Source: Rathayibacter sp. Leaf185 (GTDB taxonomy: Bacteria > Actinomycetota > Actinomycetes > Actinomycetales > Microbacteriaceae). Taken from it: 64,000 nt of DNA. The notes under the pieces are model-generated. The model was given only the letters and a program-made list of their open reading frames with translations. It did no database searches and was not told the DNA's origin. The DNA lies in assembly GCF_001423885.1 (NCBI RefSeq), contig NZ_LMPP01000001.1:659543-723542 (forward strand). The letters run 5' to 3'. Position 1 is the stretch's first letter. Each line of letters begins with the position of its first letter. Below, in pieces: positions 52,167 through 60,939 of this stretch. A program made the translations under genes and the position numbers.

Positions 52167-53083
52167 GTCGCCGCCGTCACGGCCGCGTCGATCAGCCGGA
52201 GCTCGCGGCGGAACGTCATGACCGGCCGGACGCGCCGGCCCGCGAGCGCGCGCAGGGCGTTGGCCGCGAGGTTGACCACGGAGGCGGCTCGGAGCGCCCC
52301 CGCGAGCGCTGCGGGGCTCGATCGCCACTTCCGCGCGTAGCGCAGGCGCGAGGTGAGCAGCCAGACGAGTCGGCGGGCGGGGTCGGAGGACACCCCGCCG
52401 CGATGCACGGCGACGACGTCGCCCGCGAACACCGACGGCACCCCGCGCGCGCGGAGGCGGCGCTGCAGGTCGACCTCCTCGCAGTTCATGTGGAACGACT
52501 CGTCGAACCCCGAGGCCGCCCGGAACTCGGCGGTCGGCAGCAGCATCGCCGCGCCGACGACCCAGTCGACGGGCACCGTCGCTCCGTCGACGCAGCGCGG
52601 GTCGAGACCGACCGCCGTGCGCAGCCGCGGCCGCCAGCGCGCCAGCGGGGTCAGCCACTCGATCACGTAGTGCCGCACGTGCGGGAACCGGCGGCCCACC
52701 CACTGCGGTGCACCGGTCTCGTCGTGCAGCTGGGGTGCGACCACGGCGGGCATCCACGCCTCGCCCGCGGCCACCAGGTCGCGGAGGAACGTGTCGCCGA
52801 CGACCAGATCGCTGTTCAGCACCAGGAGGAGCGGATGCCGCGCCTCGGCCGCGCCGGTGTTCACGGCCGTGCCGAAGCCGCCGTTGCGCTCGCGGCGGAC
52901 GAGCACGACGCCCTCGGTCTCGCCGAACGGCACGGGTGAGGCGTCGTCGACCACGATGACCTCGTGCTCCGGCGCGTCGAGCTGGGCGCGCAGCCGGGCG
53001 ACGAGGGCGCGGGCGGGGGCGGGATCGCCGAAGTGCGGGACGACGATGCTCACGGCGGCACTGCTCACGGCGGTACCGCTCAT
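52163..53083 (-). CDS. glycosyltransferase family 2 (rhamnosyltransferase-like)
   Basis: 306 aa, ATG at 53083 overlapping the phosphatase stop. GT-A fold: SIVVPHFGDPAPARALVARL, EVIVVDDASPVP, NGGFGTAVNTGAAEARHPLLLVLNSDLVV (the DxD-equivalent is NSD) and GFDESFHMNCEEVDLQRRLRARG. The pattern is close to bacterial rhamnosyltransferases. Inverting enzyme acting at the inner face of the membrane, early in the operon. Confidence 0.82.
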   Translation of the reverse strand: MSGTAVSSAAVSIVVPHFGDPAPARALVARLRAQLDAPEHEVIVVDDASPVPFGETEGVVLVRRERNGGFGTAVNTGAAEARHPLLLVLNSDLVVGDTFLRDLVAAGEAWMPAVVAPQLHDETGAPQWVGRRFPHVRHYVIEWLTPLARWRPRLRTAVGLDPRCVDGATVPVDWVVGAAMLLPTAEFRAASGFDESFHMNCEEVDLQRRLRARGVPSVFAGDVVAVHRGGVSSDPARRLVWLLTSRLRYARKWRSSPAALAGALRAASVVNLAANALRALAGRRVRPVMTFRRELRLIDAAVTAAT

Positions 53084-53670
53084 GAGGCCACCGCCTCGAG
53101 GCGCATCGAGTGGCGCGTGCGGCTCATCGTGGCGCGCGGCGGCGCCCAGCCGGCCGGTACCGCGCCGAGGGCCGGCAGGAGGACGCGCAGCAGCGAGTCG
53201 ATCTCGTCGATCGCCGCGAGGGCCGCCGCGGGACCGCGACCGAAGGGGTCGGCGACGTCGTCTCCGGAGTCGTAGGGAGCGGTGTCCGCGGCGACCAGCT
53301 CGCCGACCTCGGCACCCGGGGCGGCCCTCACGAGCCGCGCCGCGCGCCGGATGGTCGCCGTCCGCCTGGCCTCCGCCGGGAAGTGCTGCGTGATCCAGGC
53401 GCGCTGACCCGAGTCGAAGGCGAGGACCAGGTCGGCGTCGCGCAGCATCCGCCCGTCGACCTGCCGCGACCGGTGCGACGCGACCGAGACGCCGCGGGCG
53501 CGGAGCACGGCGCCCAGCTCGCGATCGAGGCCGCGCCCGACGAGCGCGTGCGTTCCCGCGCTGGTCACCCTCCAGCCCGACGTCGCGTCGAGGTAGCCCG
53601 CCGCGAGCAGCTCGGCCGAGGGCGAGCGGGCGATGTTCGCGTGGCAGAGCAGGAGGAGGTGACGGCTCAT
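53080..53670 (-). CDS. low-molecular-weight protein tyrosine phosphatase (Wzb-like)
   Basis: 196 aa, ATG at 53670 overlapping the kinase stop. P-loop CHANIARS near the N-terminus gives the C-x5-R-S signature (Cys9, Arg15), and the general acid is Asp141 in VADPFG. Family enzymes dephosphorylate the Tyr-rich tail of the cognate BY-kinase, so this is most likely the partner of the gene before it, setting polymer length or export. The last ~25 residues extend beyond the usual domain. Confidence 0.83.
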   Translation of the reverse strand: MSRHLLLLCHANIARSPSAELLAAGYLDATSGWRVTSAGTHALVGRGLDRELGAVLRARGVSVASHRSRQVDGRMLRDADLVLAFDSGQRAWITQHFPAEARRTATIRRAARLVRAAPGAEVGELVAADTAPYDSGDDVADPFGRGPAAALAAIDEIDSLLRVLLPALGAVPAGWAPPRATMSRTRHSMRLEAVAS

Positions 53671-55148
53671 CGCAGAGTCCGCCGGGAGGCCGTCGGTCGC
53701 TCCGCCCTCGACTCGACGGGCTCGAGGGCCTGCGTGCGCGGCGAGCGGCGAGCGGACCGGCCGACGGCCGCGTTCTCCGTGGCGGCCTGCTGCGGCTGCG
53801 TGTAGTACGAGTTCTTGCGGTCGTAGTAGTAGTACCCGGTGTCGCCGTCCTGGGCCGTGACCATGTTGAGGACGGTGCCCAGCACGCGACCGCGCACCTG
53901 CGCGAGGATCCTCCGCGCGGCGGTGACCTCGGGCCGGCGGGTGCGGTTGGAGGCGACCACGAAGACGACGCCGTCGACGACCGTCGCGACGATGGAGGCG
54001 TCGGTGACGGGGAGGATCGGCGGCGCGTCGATGATCACGAAGTAGTCCTTCGACAGCCGCTCGACGAGGGTGCGCATCGCCGCGGATCCGAGCATCTCGG
54101 ACGGGTTCGGCGGGATGTGCCCCGACGGCAGCGCGAAGAGTCCCTCGGTGCCGGTCGGGCGGATCGCGTCCTCGACCGGGATCTGGTGGCTGAGGACCTC
54201 GCTCAGCCCGACGGCTCCGTCGATGCCGAGCATCTTCGCGACCGTGGGGCGGCGCAGGTCGGCGTCGATGAGCAGGGTGCGCTGGCCGGAGTCGGCGGTG
54301 ACGCGGGCGAGGCCGGACGCGATGGTGGACTTGCCCTCGGCCTGGTTGGCGCTGGTGATGACGACGCTGCGGGTCTCGTCGTCGACGCTCGAGAAGCGCA
54401 GTCCCGTGCGGAGCGCGCGGTAGGCCTCGGCGGTGATCCGGTCGACCGTCTCGCCCTTCCGGCCGGCCCGTCGGCCCGCCTTGGGGATGCGGCCCAGCAC
54501 ACCGACTCCGAAGAGCTCGGTGAGCTGATCGACGGTCCGCACGCGGATGTCGAGGGCGCGGCGGAGGAACGCGACGACGAAGCCCAGCACCAGTCCGCCC
54601 GCAGCGCCGAGGAGGAGGTTGCGCAGCCAGTTCGGGCTGGTCGGAGTGGACGCCGGCTCGGCGTTCTCGAGCGGCACGACCGTGATCTGCGGCGTGCGGT
54701 CGGCGGTCGACTGCGTCTCGATGTCGGCGATGACCGCGGCGAGCGCCGCCAGGGCGCCGTTCGCGAGGGCCGCCGCGTTCTCGGGCGTCGATGCCTCCGC
54801 CGTCACCTGGATGAGCGTGCTGCCCGGCGCGACGCTCGCGGTCAGACGGCCGTTGAGGGCCTCGCCGCCCGGGTTCGCCTCGGGATCCGACTGGATGCGC
54901 TCGTAGACCGCGCTGCTCGAGATGAGCGGCAGGTAGGCGTTCGCCCGGGTCACGGCGGTCTGCGCGCCGCTGATCGCGTCCGCCGAGCTGCCGTCAGTGG
55001 CGGCGATCACGAACCCGGCCGAGCTCGACTCGTAGACCTTCGGAGTGACGAACGAGAACGCCGCCATCGCGGTGACGCCGACCAGGACGGCGACGACGAG
55101 CGCCTTCCAGTTCCGTCGGATGAACGCGATGAAATCGACGACAGTCAC
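53667..55148 (-). CDS. polysaccharide co-polymerase / tyrosine autokinase (BY-kinase, Wzc/CapAB type)
   Basis: 493 aa from the GTG at 55148; the longer frame upstream lacks a ribosome-binding site. TM segments at ~14-33 and ~178-197 flank an extracytoplasmic Wzz-like domain. The kinase domain has Walker A SANQAEGKST (266-275), Walker A' LLIDADLRRP and Walker B IIDAPP. A Tyr cluster near the C-terminus (GYYYYDRKNSYYTQ) is the autophosphorylation site. It controls polymer length and export. It is the first gene of the ten-gene operon, with the Wzy-like polymerase transcribed away from it. Confidence 0.87.
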   Translation of the reverse strand: MTVVDFIAFIRRNWKALVVAVLVGVTAMAAFSFVTPKVYESSSAGFVIAATDGSSADAISGAQTAVTRANAYLPLISSSAVYERIQSDPEANPGGEALNGRLTASVAPGSTLIQVTAEASTPENAAALANGALAALAAVIADIETQSTADRTPQITVVPLENAEPASTPTSPNWLRNLLLGAAGGLVLGFVVAFLRRALDIRVRTVDQLTELFGVGVLGRIPKAGRRAGRKGETVDRITAEAYRALRTGLRFSSVDDETRSVVITSANQAEGKSTIASGLARVTADSGQRTLLIDADLRRPTVAKMLGIDGAVGLSEVLSHQIPVEDAIRPTGTEGLFALPSGHIPPNPSEMLGSAAMRTLVERLSKDYFVIIDAPPILPVTDASIVATVVDGVVFVVASNRTRRPEVTAARRILAQVRGRVLGTVLNMVTAQDGDTGYYYYDRKNSYYTQPQQAATENAAVGRSARRSPRTQALEPVESRAERPTASRRTLR

Positions 55149-55279
55149 TGAGCGCCTTTCTCCGTCGGGGCATTCGCCACTCGACGATGCTGAGGTTTTC
55201 CGCAACGCTAGCCTGACCGCTCGCCTCTCGCGCACCGGTATTCCTGCGCCCGGGAGGCGTCTTCTGCGAGGATTCCGAT

Positions 55280-56473
55280 ATGAGCAGTGCAGTGGACGGC
55301 GGCGCGCGAGGAGTGGACGTCGTCGATGTCAGGACATCGCGTCTGTCGCGCCTCGGCGTCGCATTCCCGATAGCACACTCCGCGCGCATCATCGATGCCG
55401 TGCTGATGGGCCTGATCGTCTATCGGCTTCCCGCTCCTTTTCTTCCGGTCGTCGTTCCCGTGGCCCAATCGGCGCTTATCGTTCTTCTCGCGATAAGCCT
55501 TTTCCGCAAGCCGACCCGATCTCTTCTGCCCGCCGCGTGGTATCCCTTCCTCTGCCTGGGGCTCCTCGTCTTCGTCGTCGCGATCTCGGTGACCAACGAT
55601 CTCGAGGTCGAGCGCCGAGCGGGCAACATCGCGCTGGTCATGCTGATGGCGGGGTTCCTCGCGAGCGGACGCATCGACGTCGCCTCCGCCCTCAAGGGCA
55701 TCGGCGTCGCGCTGGCGCTGAACGCCGCGCTGTTCGCCGCCGGCGTCACCCCGGACGCCTACCAGGGCGCGCTCACCGGCGTCCTGCAGGACAAGAACGT
55801 GGCCGGCCTCTTCTACGGCGTCGCCGCGCTGCTCGTCATGGCGGCGACGTCGCGCCGGTGGCTGCGGATCGCCGTCCTCGTCGCGGGCGGCGTCGCGGTC
55901 GTCGCCACCGACTCGCGCACCTCGATGGCCGCCTTCGCCTGCGGGGTGCTCTGGCTCGTGGTGACCCCGCGCCTCGGGCTGTTCTTCCGCGCGCTCACCG
56001 GGCTCGGCATCTACCTCCTCTTCGTCTGGGCCGAGGCCAACCTCTCGACGGCCGGGGTCTACGGTGTCGAGCGGGCGGGATCCGACCTCCTCCGCGAGCG
56101 GATCCTGCAGTCCTCGCTCGACCGGGTCGCGCTCGCCCCGTGGACCGGCAGCGGTCTCGGGCAGGCGACGGCCGATGTCGACGGGACCCTCTGGTTCTTC
56201 CACAACTCCTACCTCGCCCTGCTCGCCGAGGGAGGCGTCGTCCTGCTCGTCGGCGTGCTGCTGGTCTACGTGGTGGCCGGCTTCGGCCTCCTCCCCCGGC
56301 GCCCCGATTCGTTCGCGCGGCACGCGGTGGGCGCAGCGACGATCACCGTTCTGCTGAGCGCGACCCAGCTCGGCGAGGTGTTCTTCGCGCCGATCTCGTT
56401 CGTCGTCGTCGGTGCGGGGCTGGCGCTGCTGGCCGAGCGGCGCGAGGATCCGCTCGTCCCGCCGCTGTTCTAG
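55280..56473 (+). CDS. O-antigen ligase/polymerase family membrane protein (Wzy-like)
   Basis: 397 aa, ATG at 55280 with GCGAGG upstream. Ten or more TM segments, and the extracellular motif region WTGSGLGQATADVDGTLWFFHNSYLALLAEGGVVLL characteristic of Wzy/WaaL proteins (G-x-G, HN-x-YL, E-G). It should polymerise lipid-linked repeat units outside the membrane. The first ~200 nt have visibly lower GC than the neighbouring genes. Divergent from the BY-kinase gene (131-nt gap), and its stop overlaps that of the convergent gene. Confidence 0.8.
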   Translation: MSSAVDGGARGVDVVDVRTSRLSRLGVAFPIAHSARIIDAVLMGLIVYRLPAPFLPVVVPVAQSALIVLLAISLFRKPTRSLLPAAWYPFLCLGLLVFVVAISVTNDLEVERRAGNIALVMLMAGFLASGRIDVASALKGIGVALALNAALFAAGVTPDAYQGALTGVLQDKNVAGLFYGVAALLVMAATSRRWLRIAVLVAGGVAVVATDSRTSMAAFACGVLWLVVTPRLGLFFRALTGLGIYLLFVWAEANLSTAGVYGVERAGSDLLRERILQSSLDRVALAPWTGSGLGQATADVDGTLWFFHNSYLALLAEGGVVLLVGVLLVYVVAGFGLLPRRPDSFARHAVGAATITVLLSATQLGEVFFAPISFVVVGAGLALLAERREDPLVPPLF

Positions 56474-57561
56474 CGACCAGCCGCCTCGCGCAGCACCGCG
56501 CGCACATCGGCCCACATCCGCACCGCGTTCGCCTCGGCCAGCACGCGCGCCCGCCCCGCGCGAGCCACGGAGGCGCGGCGGACGTCGTCGCCGAGCGCCT
56601 CCTCGATCACGGCCGCCATCCCCTCCGGATCGTGCATCGGCATCGTGAACGCACTGACTCCGTCGTGCACGTAGCCCGCCATCGCCGCGCTCCGGGTCAC
56701 CGCCGCCGCCGTCCCGCAGCCGGCGGCCTCGAGCAGGACGCTCTGGCCCGTCGGGTAGGCGAGGTCGTGGGTCGGCACCACGACGAGCTCGGCGTCGCGC
56801 AGGTTGTCGCGGTGCTCGCCGACCGCCACGGGCTCGTGGACCATCACGTTCGCCGGTACCGCGAGGCCGCCGAGGCGCCCCGGAGTGGTGAAGACGTCGA
56901 ACCGCCGGTGCGGCAGCACCGCTGCGGCCGCGACGAGCGAGGCGAAGTCGCGGCCCCGGTCCACGCCGACGGCCAGCACCTCGAACCGCTTCGGGCGCTC
57001 CGACGCAGGGGTGTAGTAGTCGGCGTCGACGCCGAAGCCGACCGAGACGACCTTCTCCTCGCCGACTCCGTGCCGCGCGAAGATCCCGCGCTGGTTCTCG
57101 CTCAGCACGATGATCCGGTCGACGCTCCCGGCGGCCCGGAGCACCCGGCGCCTGCGCTCGGACGACCCCGACTCGAGTTCCTCCGCCCACCAGCACGAGA
57201 GCACGACCAGCGGCGTCCGCGCGTACGGCGGGATCCCCGCGCGCCGCAGCAGCGCGGGGAACTCCGCCTCGGGCTCCAGCACGCAGAGCACCGCATCGGC
57301 CGAGGCGACGGCGCGCAGAGAGCGGATCTGAGTATCGAGGGAGAGGCCGGTCCGGTGCTCGAGGACATCCCGGACTTTCACATGCCGAGGGCTCGAGGCA
57401 TGGCCTTTGGCGAGAAGACGGAGGGAGTCGTCCTCGAGAAGATCGGCGCGATAGGGAAGACGGCCCGAGAGAAAGGGCTCACCCGACTCCGCCACGATCG
57501 ATGAATGCTTGAGGAAGAGCCCCACGACTCGAAGTCGCCGTTCTCCGGCCGAAGTCGTCAT
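56470..57561 (-). CDS. glycosyltransferase family 4-like
   Basis: 363 aa from the ATG at 57561; a GTG at 57627 in frame would add 22 residues but has no ribosome-binding site, and the ATG itself has only a distant AAAGGG, so the start is uncertain. GT-B pattern: VDRIIVLSENQRGIFARHGVGEEKVVSVGFGVDADYY, KRFEVLAVGVDRGRDFASLVAAAAVLP and PTGQSVLLEAAGCGTAAAVTRSAAMAGYV. Its stop overlaps the Wzy-like gene's stop in the shared CTAG. Probably adds a sugar to the same polymer. Confidence 0.75.
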   Translation of the reverse strand: MTTSAGERRLRVVGLFLKHSSIVAESGEPFLSGRLPYRADLLEDDSLRLLAKGHASSPRHVKVRDVLEHRTGLSLDTQIRSLRAVASADAVLCVLEPEAEFPALLRRAGIPPYARTPLVVLSCWWAEELESGSSERRRRVLRAAGSVDRIIVLSENQRGIFARHGVGEEKVVSVGFGVDADYYTPASERPKRFEVLAVGVDRGRDFASLVAAAAVLPHRRFDVFTTPGRLGGLAVPANVMVHEPVAVGEHRDNLRDAELVVVPTHDLAYPTGQSVLLEAAGCGTAAAVTRSAAMAGYVHDGVSAFTMPMHDPEGMAAVIEEALGDDVRRASVARAGRARVLAEANAVRMWADVRAVLREAAGR

Positions 57562-57760
57562 GAGGGCATTGTGCCCTTTCCCCCCTCTCGCTGCTCCTCT
57601 CTTAGCAAGATCACCCGACACCGACACGTCGCCTTCTGCCGGGACCGTGTCGCTGATCGACGGACCACCGACTCCGGGAAGAGCACGACCATCGAGAACA
57701 GCGCCGATATCCGAGCGGATATCGCTTCCGACCTCACGACTCCGGCTTCTCTCCGACGAA
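57562..57760. other. 199-nt upstream region of the 56470 glycosyltransferase gene
   Basis: No gene is visible. The stretch is less GC-rich than its surroundings and carries the 20-bp palindrome at 57705-57724. On the minus strand it should hold the promoter of the glycosyltransferase gene, but I could not pick a clear -10/-35 pair. Confidence 0.4.
57705..57724. promoter_or_regulatory. 20-bp palindrome CGATATCCG-AG-CGGATATCG
   Basis: Perfect 9-base arms around a 2-base centre. The tiny spacer argues against a transcribed hairpin and for a dimeric protein site. It lies 144 nt upstream of the glycosyltransferase start on the minus strand and 37 nt after the stop of the next gene upstream. Confidence 0.45.
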
Positions 57761-58819
57761 TCACTGTCCGTGACGTCGCTCCAGATCGGTCATCAGCTGC
57801 TCCACGCGGCGTCGCCCGGCATCGGGCGAGTAGTGCTCCCGCCACCGCTGGTGACCGGCCTCCACGCCCTCGTCGAGCCCGCGGGAGACCCTCGCGACGA
57901 TCGCCTCGGCGAGTGCCTCGTCGTCCCCGGCCGGAACCCTGTCGCCGATCGACGGACCCACGATCTCGGGAAGGGCACCGGCATCGCTGACCAGGACCGG
58001 TACGTGGGCCGACATCGCCTCCGTCACGACGAGGCCGAACGGCTCCGGCCAGATCGACGGCACCACGAGCAGATCGATCCGCGAGAAGACGTCCGCAGGC
58101 GCCAGCCAGCCCGGTCGCTCCAGGAGGGACGCGAGGGGTTCGAGGGCCGCGTCGACCTCGCGCCGCGCCTCCTCCGACACGAACCGGGGCTCTCCCGCCA
58201 GCAGCAGCCGATATGCGCCCGGCGAGGCGGCCTCGAGCCGGGCGAGCGCACGCGCGAGGACGGGCACGCCCTTGTCGGGGGACGGCCGGCCGAGGAAGCC
58301 CAGCACGGTCACGCCGTCCGAGCGGTCCCGGCGCTCCGCGAGCTCGACCCGCCGGCTCCAGTTCGCGAACACGGAGGCGCCGTGCACCGCCTGGGCCATC
58401 GACCGCGACGGCACGAGCGTCGTCAGAGCCCCCGCACGCGCGACCGGCGCGAGCGCCCGCTGCGGGCCGGTCGGGCGCTGATGCAGGTGCACGATCCGCC
58501 GCGCGTGCCCCGCGGTCGCGGCCGCAGGAACCAGCCCGTTGCACCAGAGCACGCCCCGGCGCGGGGACGCGTCCCAGCGCCGGAGCACCCGCATCCACTC
58601 CCGGCGCCCGGTCGCCTCGAGCTCGACGACGCGGTGGCCCGCCTCGCGCGCCGCCGCGACGAGCCGCCCCGGCTGCGACGGTCCGACCACGCTCACCGCG
58701 ACTCCCAGCTCCTCGAGCGCCGCCGCGATGCTCAGCAGCATCACCTCGCCGCCGCCGACGTCGCCGTTGTTCGTCGCGAGGGTCACCCCGTCGCGCCACA
58801 GCCCGCCCGTGCTCGCCAT
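57761..58819 (-). CDS. glycosyltransferase family 4
   Basis: 352 aa from the ATG at 58819, chosen because GGAGGGGCGGGCGA precedes it; the frame opens further upstream. GT4 pattern: TNNGDVGGGEVMLLSIAAALEELG, RIVHLHQRPTGPQR, VTVLGFLGRPSPDKGVPVLARAL, LLLAGEP and WPEPFGLVVTEAMSAHVPVLVSDAGALPEIVG (EPFGLVVTEAM is the E-x7-E element). Probably another transferase for the surface glycan, transcribed separately from the ten-gene operon. Confidence 0.82.
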   Translation of the reverse strand: MASTGGLWRDGVTLATNNGDVGGGEVMLLSIAAALEELGVAVSVVGPSQPGRLVAAAREAGHRVVELEATGRREWMRVLRRWDASPRRGVLWCNGLVPAAATAGHARRIVHLHQRPTGPQRALAPVARAGALTTLVPSRSMAQAVHGASVFANWSRRVELAERRDRSDGVTVLGFLGRPSPDKGVPVLARALARLEAASPGAYRLLLAGEPRFVSEEARREVDAALEPLASLLERPGWLAPADVFSRIDLLVVPSIWPEPFGLVVTEAMSAHVPVLVSDAGALPEIVGPSIGDRVPAGDDEALAEAIVARVSRGLDEGVEAGHQRWREHYSPDAGRRRVEQLMTDLERRHGQ

Positions 58820-58881
58820 TCGCCCGCCCCTCCGACCTCGCCCCACGCTAGAACGGCCGGGCACTGCGCGGGGCCGGCTGG

Positions 58882-58887
58882 GATACT
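58882..58887 (+). promoter_or_regulatory. -10 box of the nucleotidyltransferase gene (leaderless)
   Basis: GATACT ends 6 nt before the ATG at 58894, placing transcription start at the start codon. No ribosome-binding site is present in the preceding bases, in line with a leaderless mRNA. Confidence 0.45.
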
Positions 58888-58893
58888 GGATCG

Positions 58894-59832
58894 ATGGATC
58901 CCGTGACCGCGCTCTTCGCCGAGGAGGCGGTCCCGCTGGTGACGGCGTTCGTCCACCAGCGCGCCGAGGCGGCCGGGATCCGCGCCCTCGTCCTCAAGGG
59001 TCCGATCGCCGACGCCGACCTGCTGCGGCCGCCCCGCGCCTCCGGAGACGTGGACGTGCTCGTGCCGCCGGAGGATCTGGCCCGCCTCGTCTCGCTGCTC
59101 GGCGACGAGGGCTGGACCCTGCGCCCGTGGCCCGACGCGCCGACGCTCGCGGCGAAGCACTCGCGCAGCTACCGTCACCCCGACTGGCCGATCGACATCG
59201 ACGTGCACTGGCGCTGGCCGGGCTTCCTCGTCCCGCCGGCCGAGGCCTTCGAGGGTCTGTGGGCGAGGAGGCGCCTCGTCGATCTCGCCGGCCGCACGGT
59301 CGCGACGGTCAGCGTCGCCGACATGGCGCTCGTCCTGGCCCTGCACTCCCTCCGCGACGCCTGGCAGATCACCGATCCGCGCCACGTCGGGCCCGTCGAC
59401 TACGAGCTGCTGGTCGCCGCGGTCGCTCCCCGCGCCGAGATCCACGATCCACTGGCCCGGGCCGCCGAGTCGCTCGGCGCCGTGCAGACGGCTGCACCGT
59501 TCCTGCAGGAGCTCGGGATCGAAGCTCGGGAGGGCGACGTGCCCGCCGCGGAAGTGCGCGCCTGGCGCCTCAACGCGGCCTCCCCGCACGCCTCCGCCGG
59601 CTGGGTCGAGGCCCTGCGCACCGCACCGCCCGCGCGCCGGCTCGCCGTGCTGCGCCGCGCCCTCTTCCCCTCGGCCTTCGCCCTGCGCGCCGCCGACCCG
59701 GCGATCGGCCCGCGCCGCCGCGACGCCGTAGCGGGCTGGTGGCGGCGCTTCCGCCGGGGAGCGCGGACCGCCTGGCCCGCGTGGCGGCGCCTCCGCCAGA
59801 CCGACGGCGCCGCCGGCCGGAGCACCGGATGA
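58894..59832 (+). CDS. nucleotidyltransferase family protein (NTP_transf_5-like)
   Basis: 312 aa, ATG at 58894 without a ribosome-binding site but with GATACT 6 nt upstream. Residues ~28-110 carry the nucleotidyltransferase pattern: ALVLKGPIADADLLRPPRASGDVDVLVPPEDL, with the D-x-D pair in GDVDV, then IDIDVHWRWP. The rest is helical (ADMALVLALHSLRDAWQ). Relatives are found beside HprK-like kinases and PqqD proteins in peptide- and polysaccharide-associated clusters, exactly the context here; the next gene overlaps by 4 nt. The substrate is unknown. Confidence 0.68.
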   Translation: MDPVTALFAEEAVPLVTAFVHQRAEAAGIRALVLKGPIADADLLRPPRASGDVDVLVPPEDLARLVSLLGDEGWTLRPWPDAPTLAAKHSRSYRHPDWPIDIDVHWRWPGFLVPPAEAFEGLWARRRLVDLAGRTVATVSVADMALVLALHSLRDAWQITDPRHVGPVDYELLVAAVAPRAEIHDPLARAAESLGAVQTAAPFLQELGIEAREGDVPAAEVRAWRLNAASPHASAGWVEALRTAPPARRLAVLRRALFPSAFALRAADPAIGPRRRDAVAGWWRRFRRGARTAWPAWRRLRQTDGAAGRSTG

Positions 59833-60917
59833 CCCGCGAGCTGACGATCGCGCCCTTCGGGCTCGGCGTGCGCCTCACCTTCGACGACACCGTCCCCGAC
59901 GAGCTGATCGCCTCACTGCAGGAGTCGTGGAGTGACGTCACCGACGTCGCGGATCGCCCGGGCTCCGCGCACCTGGTCTCGCTGTCCGAGCCCGCGGGCG
60001 TGCCGCGGGTGATCGCGCAGCCGACCGAGGAGGCGATCGCCGAGCACATCGGCGCGGCCCTCACCGTGGCCGCGGCGAACGCCTGCGAGGGCCGGCTGCT
60101 GAGCATCCACGCCTCCGCCGTCGCGCTGCCCGACGGCCGGGTCGTCGCCTTCGTCGGGCGACCGGGGGCCGGGAAGTCGACGCTGGTCAGCCGCGCCGGG
60201 CGCGTGCACGGCTACGTGACCGACGAGACGGTGGCCGTGCGCCGCGACGGAGGCGTGCTGCCGTTCCGGAAGCCGATCGCGCTGCACGCGAGCACGGGTA
60301 CCGGATGGAAGGAGCACCGCTCCCCCGCAGCGATGGGGATGCTCCCCCTGCCCGACGCCCCTCTGCGGCTCGCCGGCCTGTGGCTGCTCGCCCGCGACGC
60401 CGACGGCCCGGCGGCTCCGGCCCTCGAGGAGGTCGCCTTCGACGACGCGCTCCGGACCCTGCTGCCCGAGCTCAGCTTCTTCGCGACCCTGCCGGCGGCC
60501 CTGCACCACCTGGCCGACCTCGTCGACGCGATCGGAGGCGTGCGGCGACTCCGCTACCGCGAGGCGGAGTCGGTGCTCCCGCTGCTCGACACCGTGGGCG
60601 AGCCCGCGCCGGTCGAGGTGCACGGGCCGGAGGTCGTCGCGGAGGCGCCGGCCGGCCTGTACTCGAGGGATGCGGGCACCGAGTGGGTGGACCGCGACGG
60701 CACCGTCACCTGCCTGCACGGCAGTCACGTCGAGACCCTCTCGGGCATCGCCCCGACGATGTGGCGGGCGCTGCCCGCCACTCTCGACGACCTCACCGCC
60801 GCCGTCCTCGACGCCCACGGCACCCCGCCCGACGGCGACCCCCGAACCCTCGTCGAGTCCGTCCTCACCGAGCTCGTGCGTCGCGGCGTCGTCCGCGCAG
60901 CCCCGCTGATCGAGTAG
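59829..60917 (+). CDS. HPr kinase-like protein fused to a PqqD-like domain
   Basis: 362 aa, ATG overlapping the previous stop (ATGA). Residues ~90-230 resemble the HprK catalytic domain: LLSIHASAVALPDGRVVAFVGRPGAGKSTLVSRA (P-loop GRPGAGKST at about 112-120) and YVTDETVAVRRDG. It lacks the N-terminal HprK regulatory domain and any PTS partner nearby. Residues ~295-358 (VTCLHGSHVETLSGIAPTMWRALP, VESVLTELVRRGVVR) match the PqqD fold, which chaperones peptides for modification. It may phosphorylate a Ser in a protein or peptide held by its PqqD domain (inference). Confidence 0.72.
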   Translation: MTRELTIAPFGLGVRLTFDDTVPDELIASLQESWSDVTDVADRPGSAHLVSLSEPAGVPRVIAQPTEEAIAEHIGAALTVAAANACEGRLLSIHASAVALPDGRVVAFVGRPGAGKSTLVSRAGRVHGYVTDETVAVRRDGGVLPFRKPIALHASTGTGWKEHRSPAAMGMLPLPDAPLRLAGLWLLARDADGPAAPALEEVAFDDALRTLLPELSFFATLPAALHHLADLVDAIGGVRRLRYREAESVLPLLDTVGEPAPVEVHGPEVVAEAPAGLYSRDAGTEWVDRDGTVTCLHGSHVETLSGIAPTMWRALPATLDDLTAAVLDAHGTPPDGDPRTLVESVLTELVRRGVVRAAPLIE

Positions 60918-60939
60918 CCCGCGCGCCTCAGCCGCTCGG

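Noticed and set aside
57562-57627. N-terminal extension of the 56470 glycosyltransferase to a GTG at 57627
   Set aside because: The extra 22 residues are not typical of the family and have no ribosome-binding site upstream. The ATG at 57561 is kept, with a noted uncertainty.
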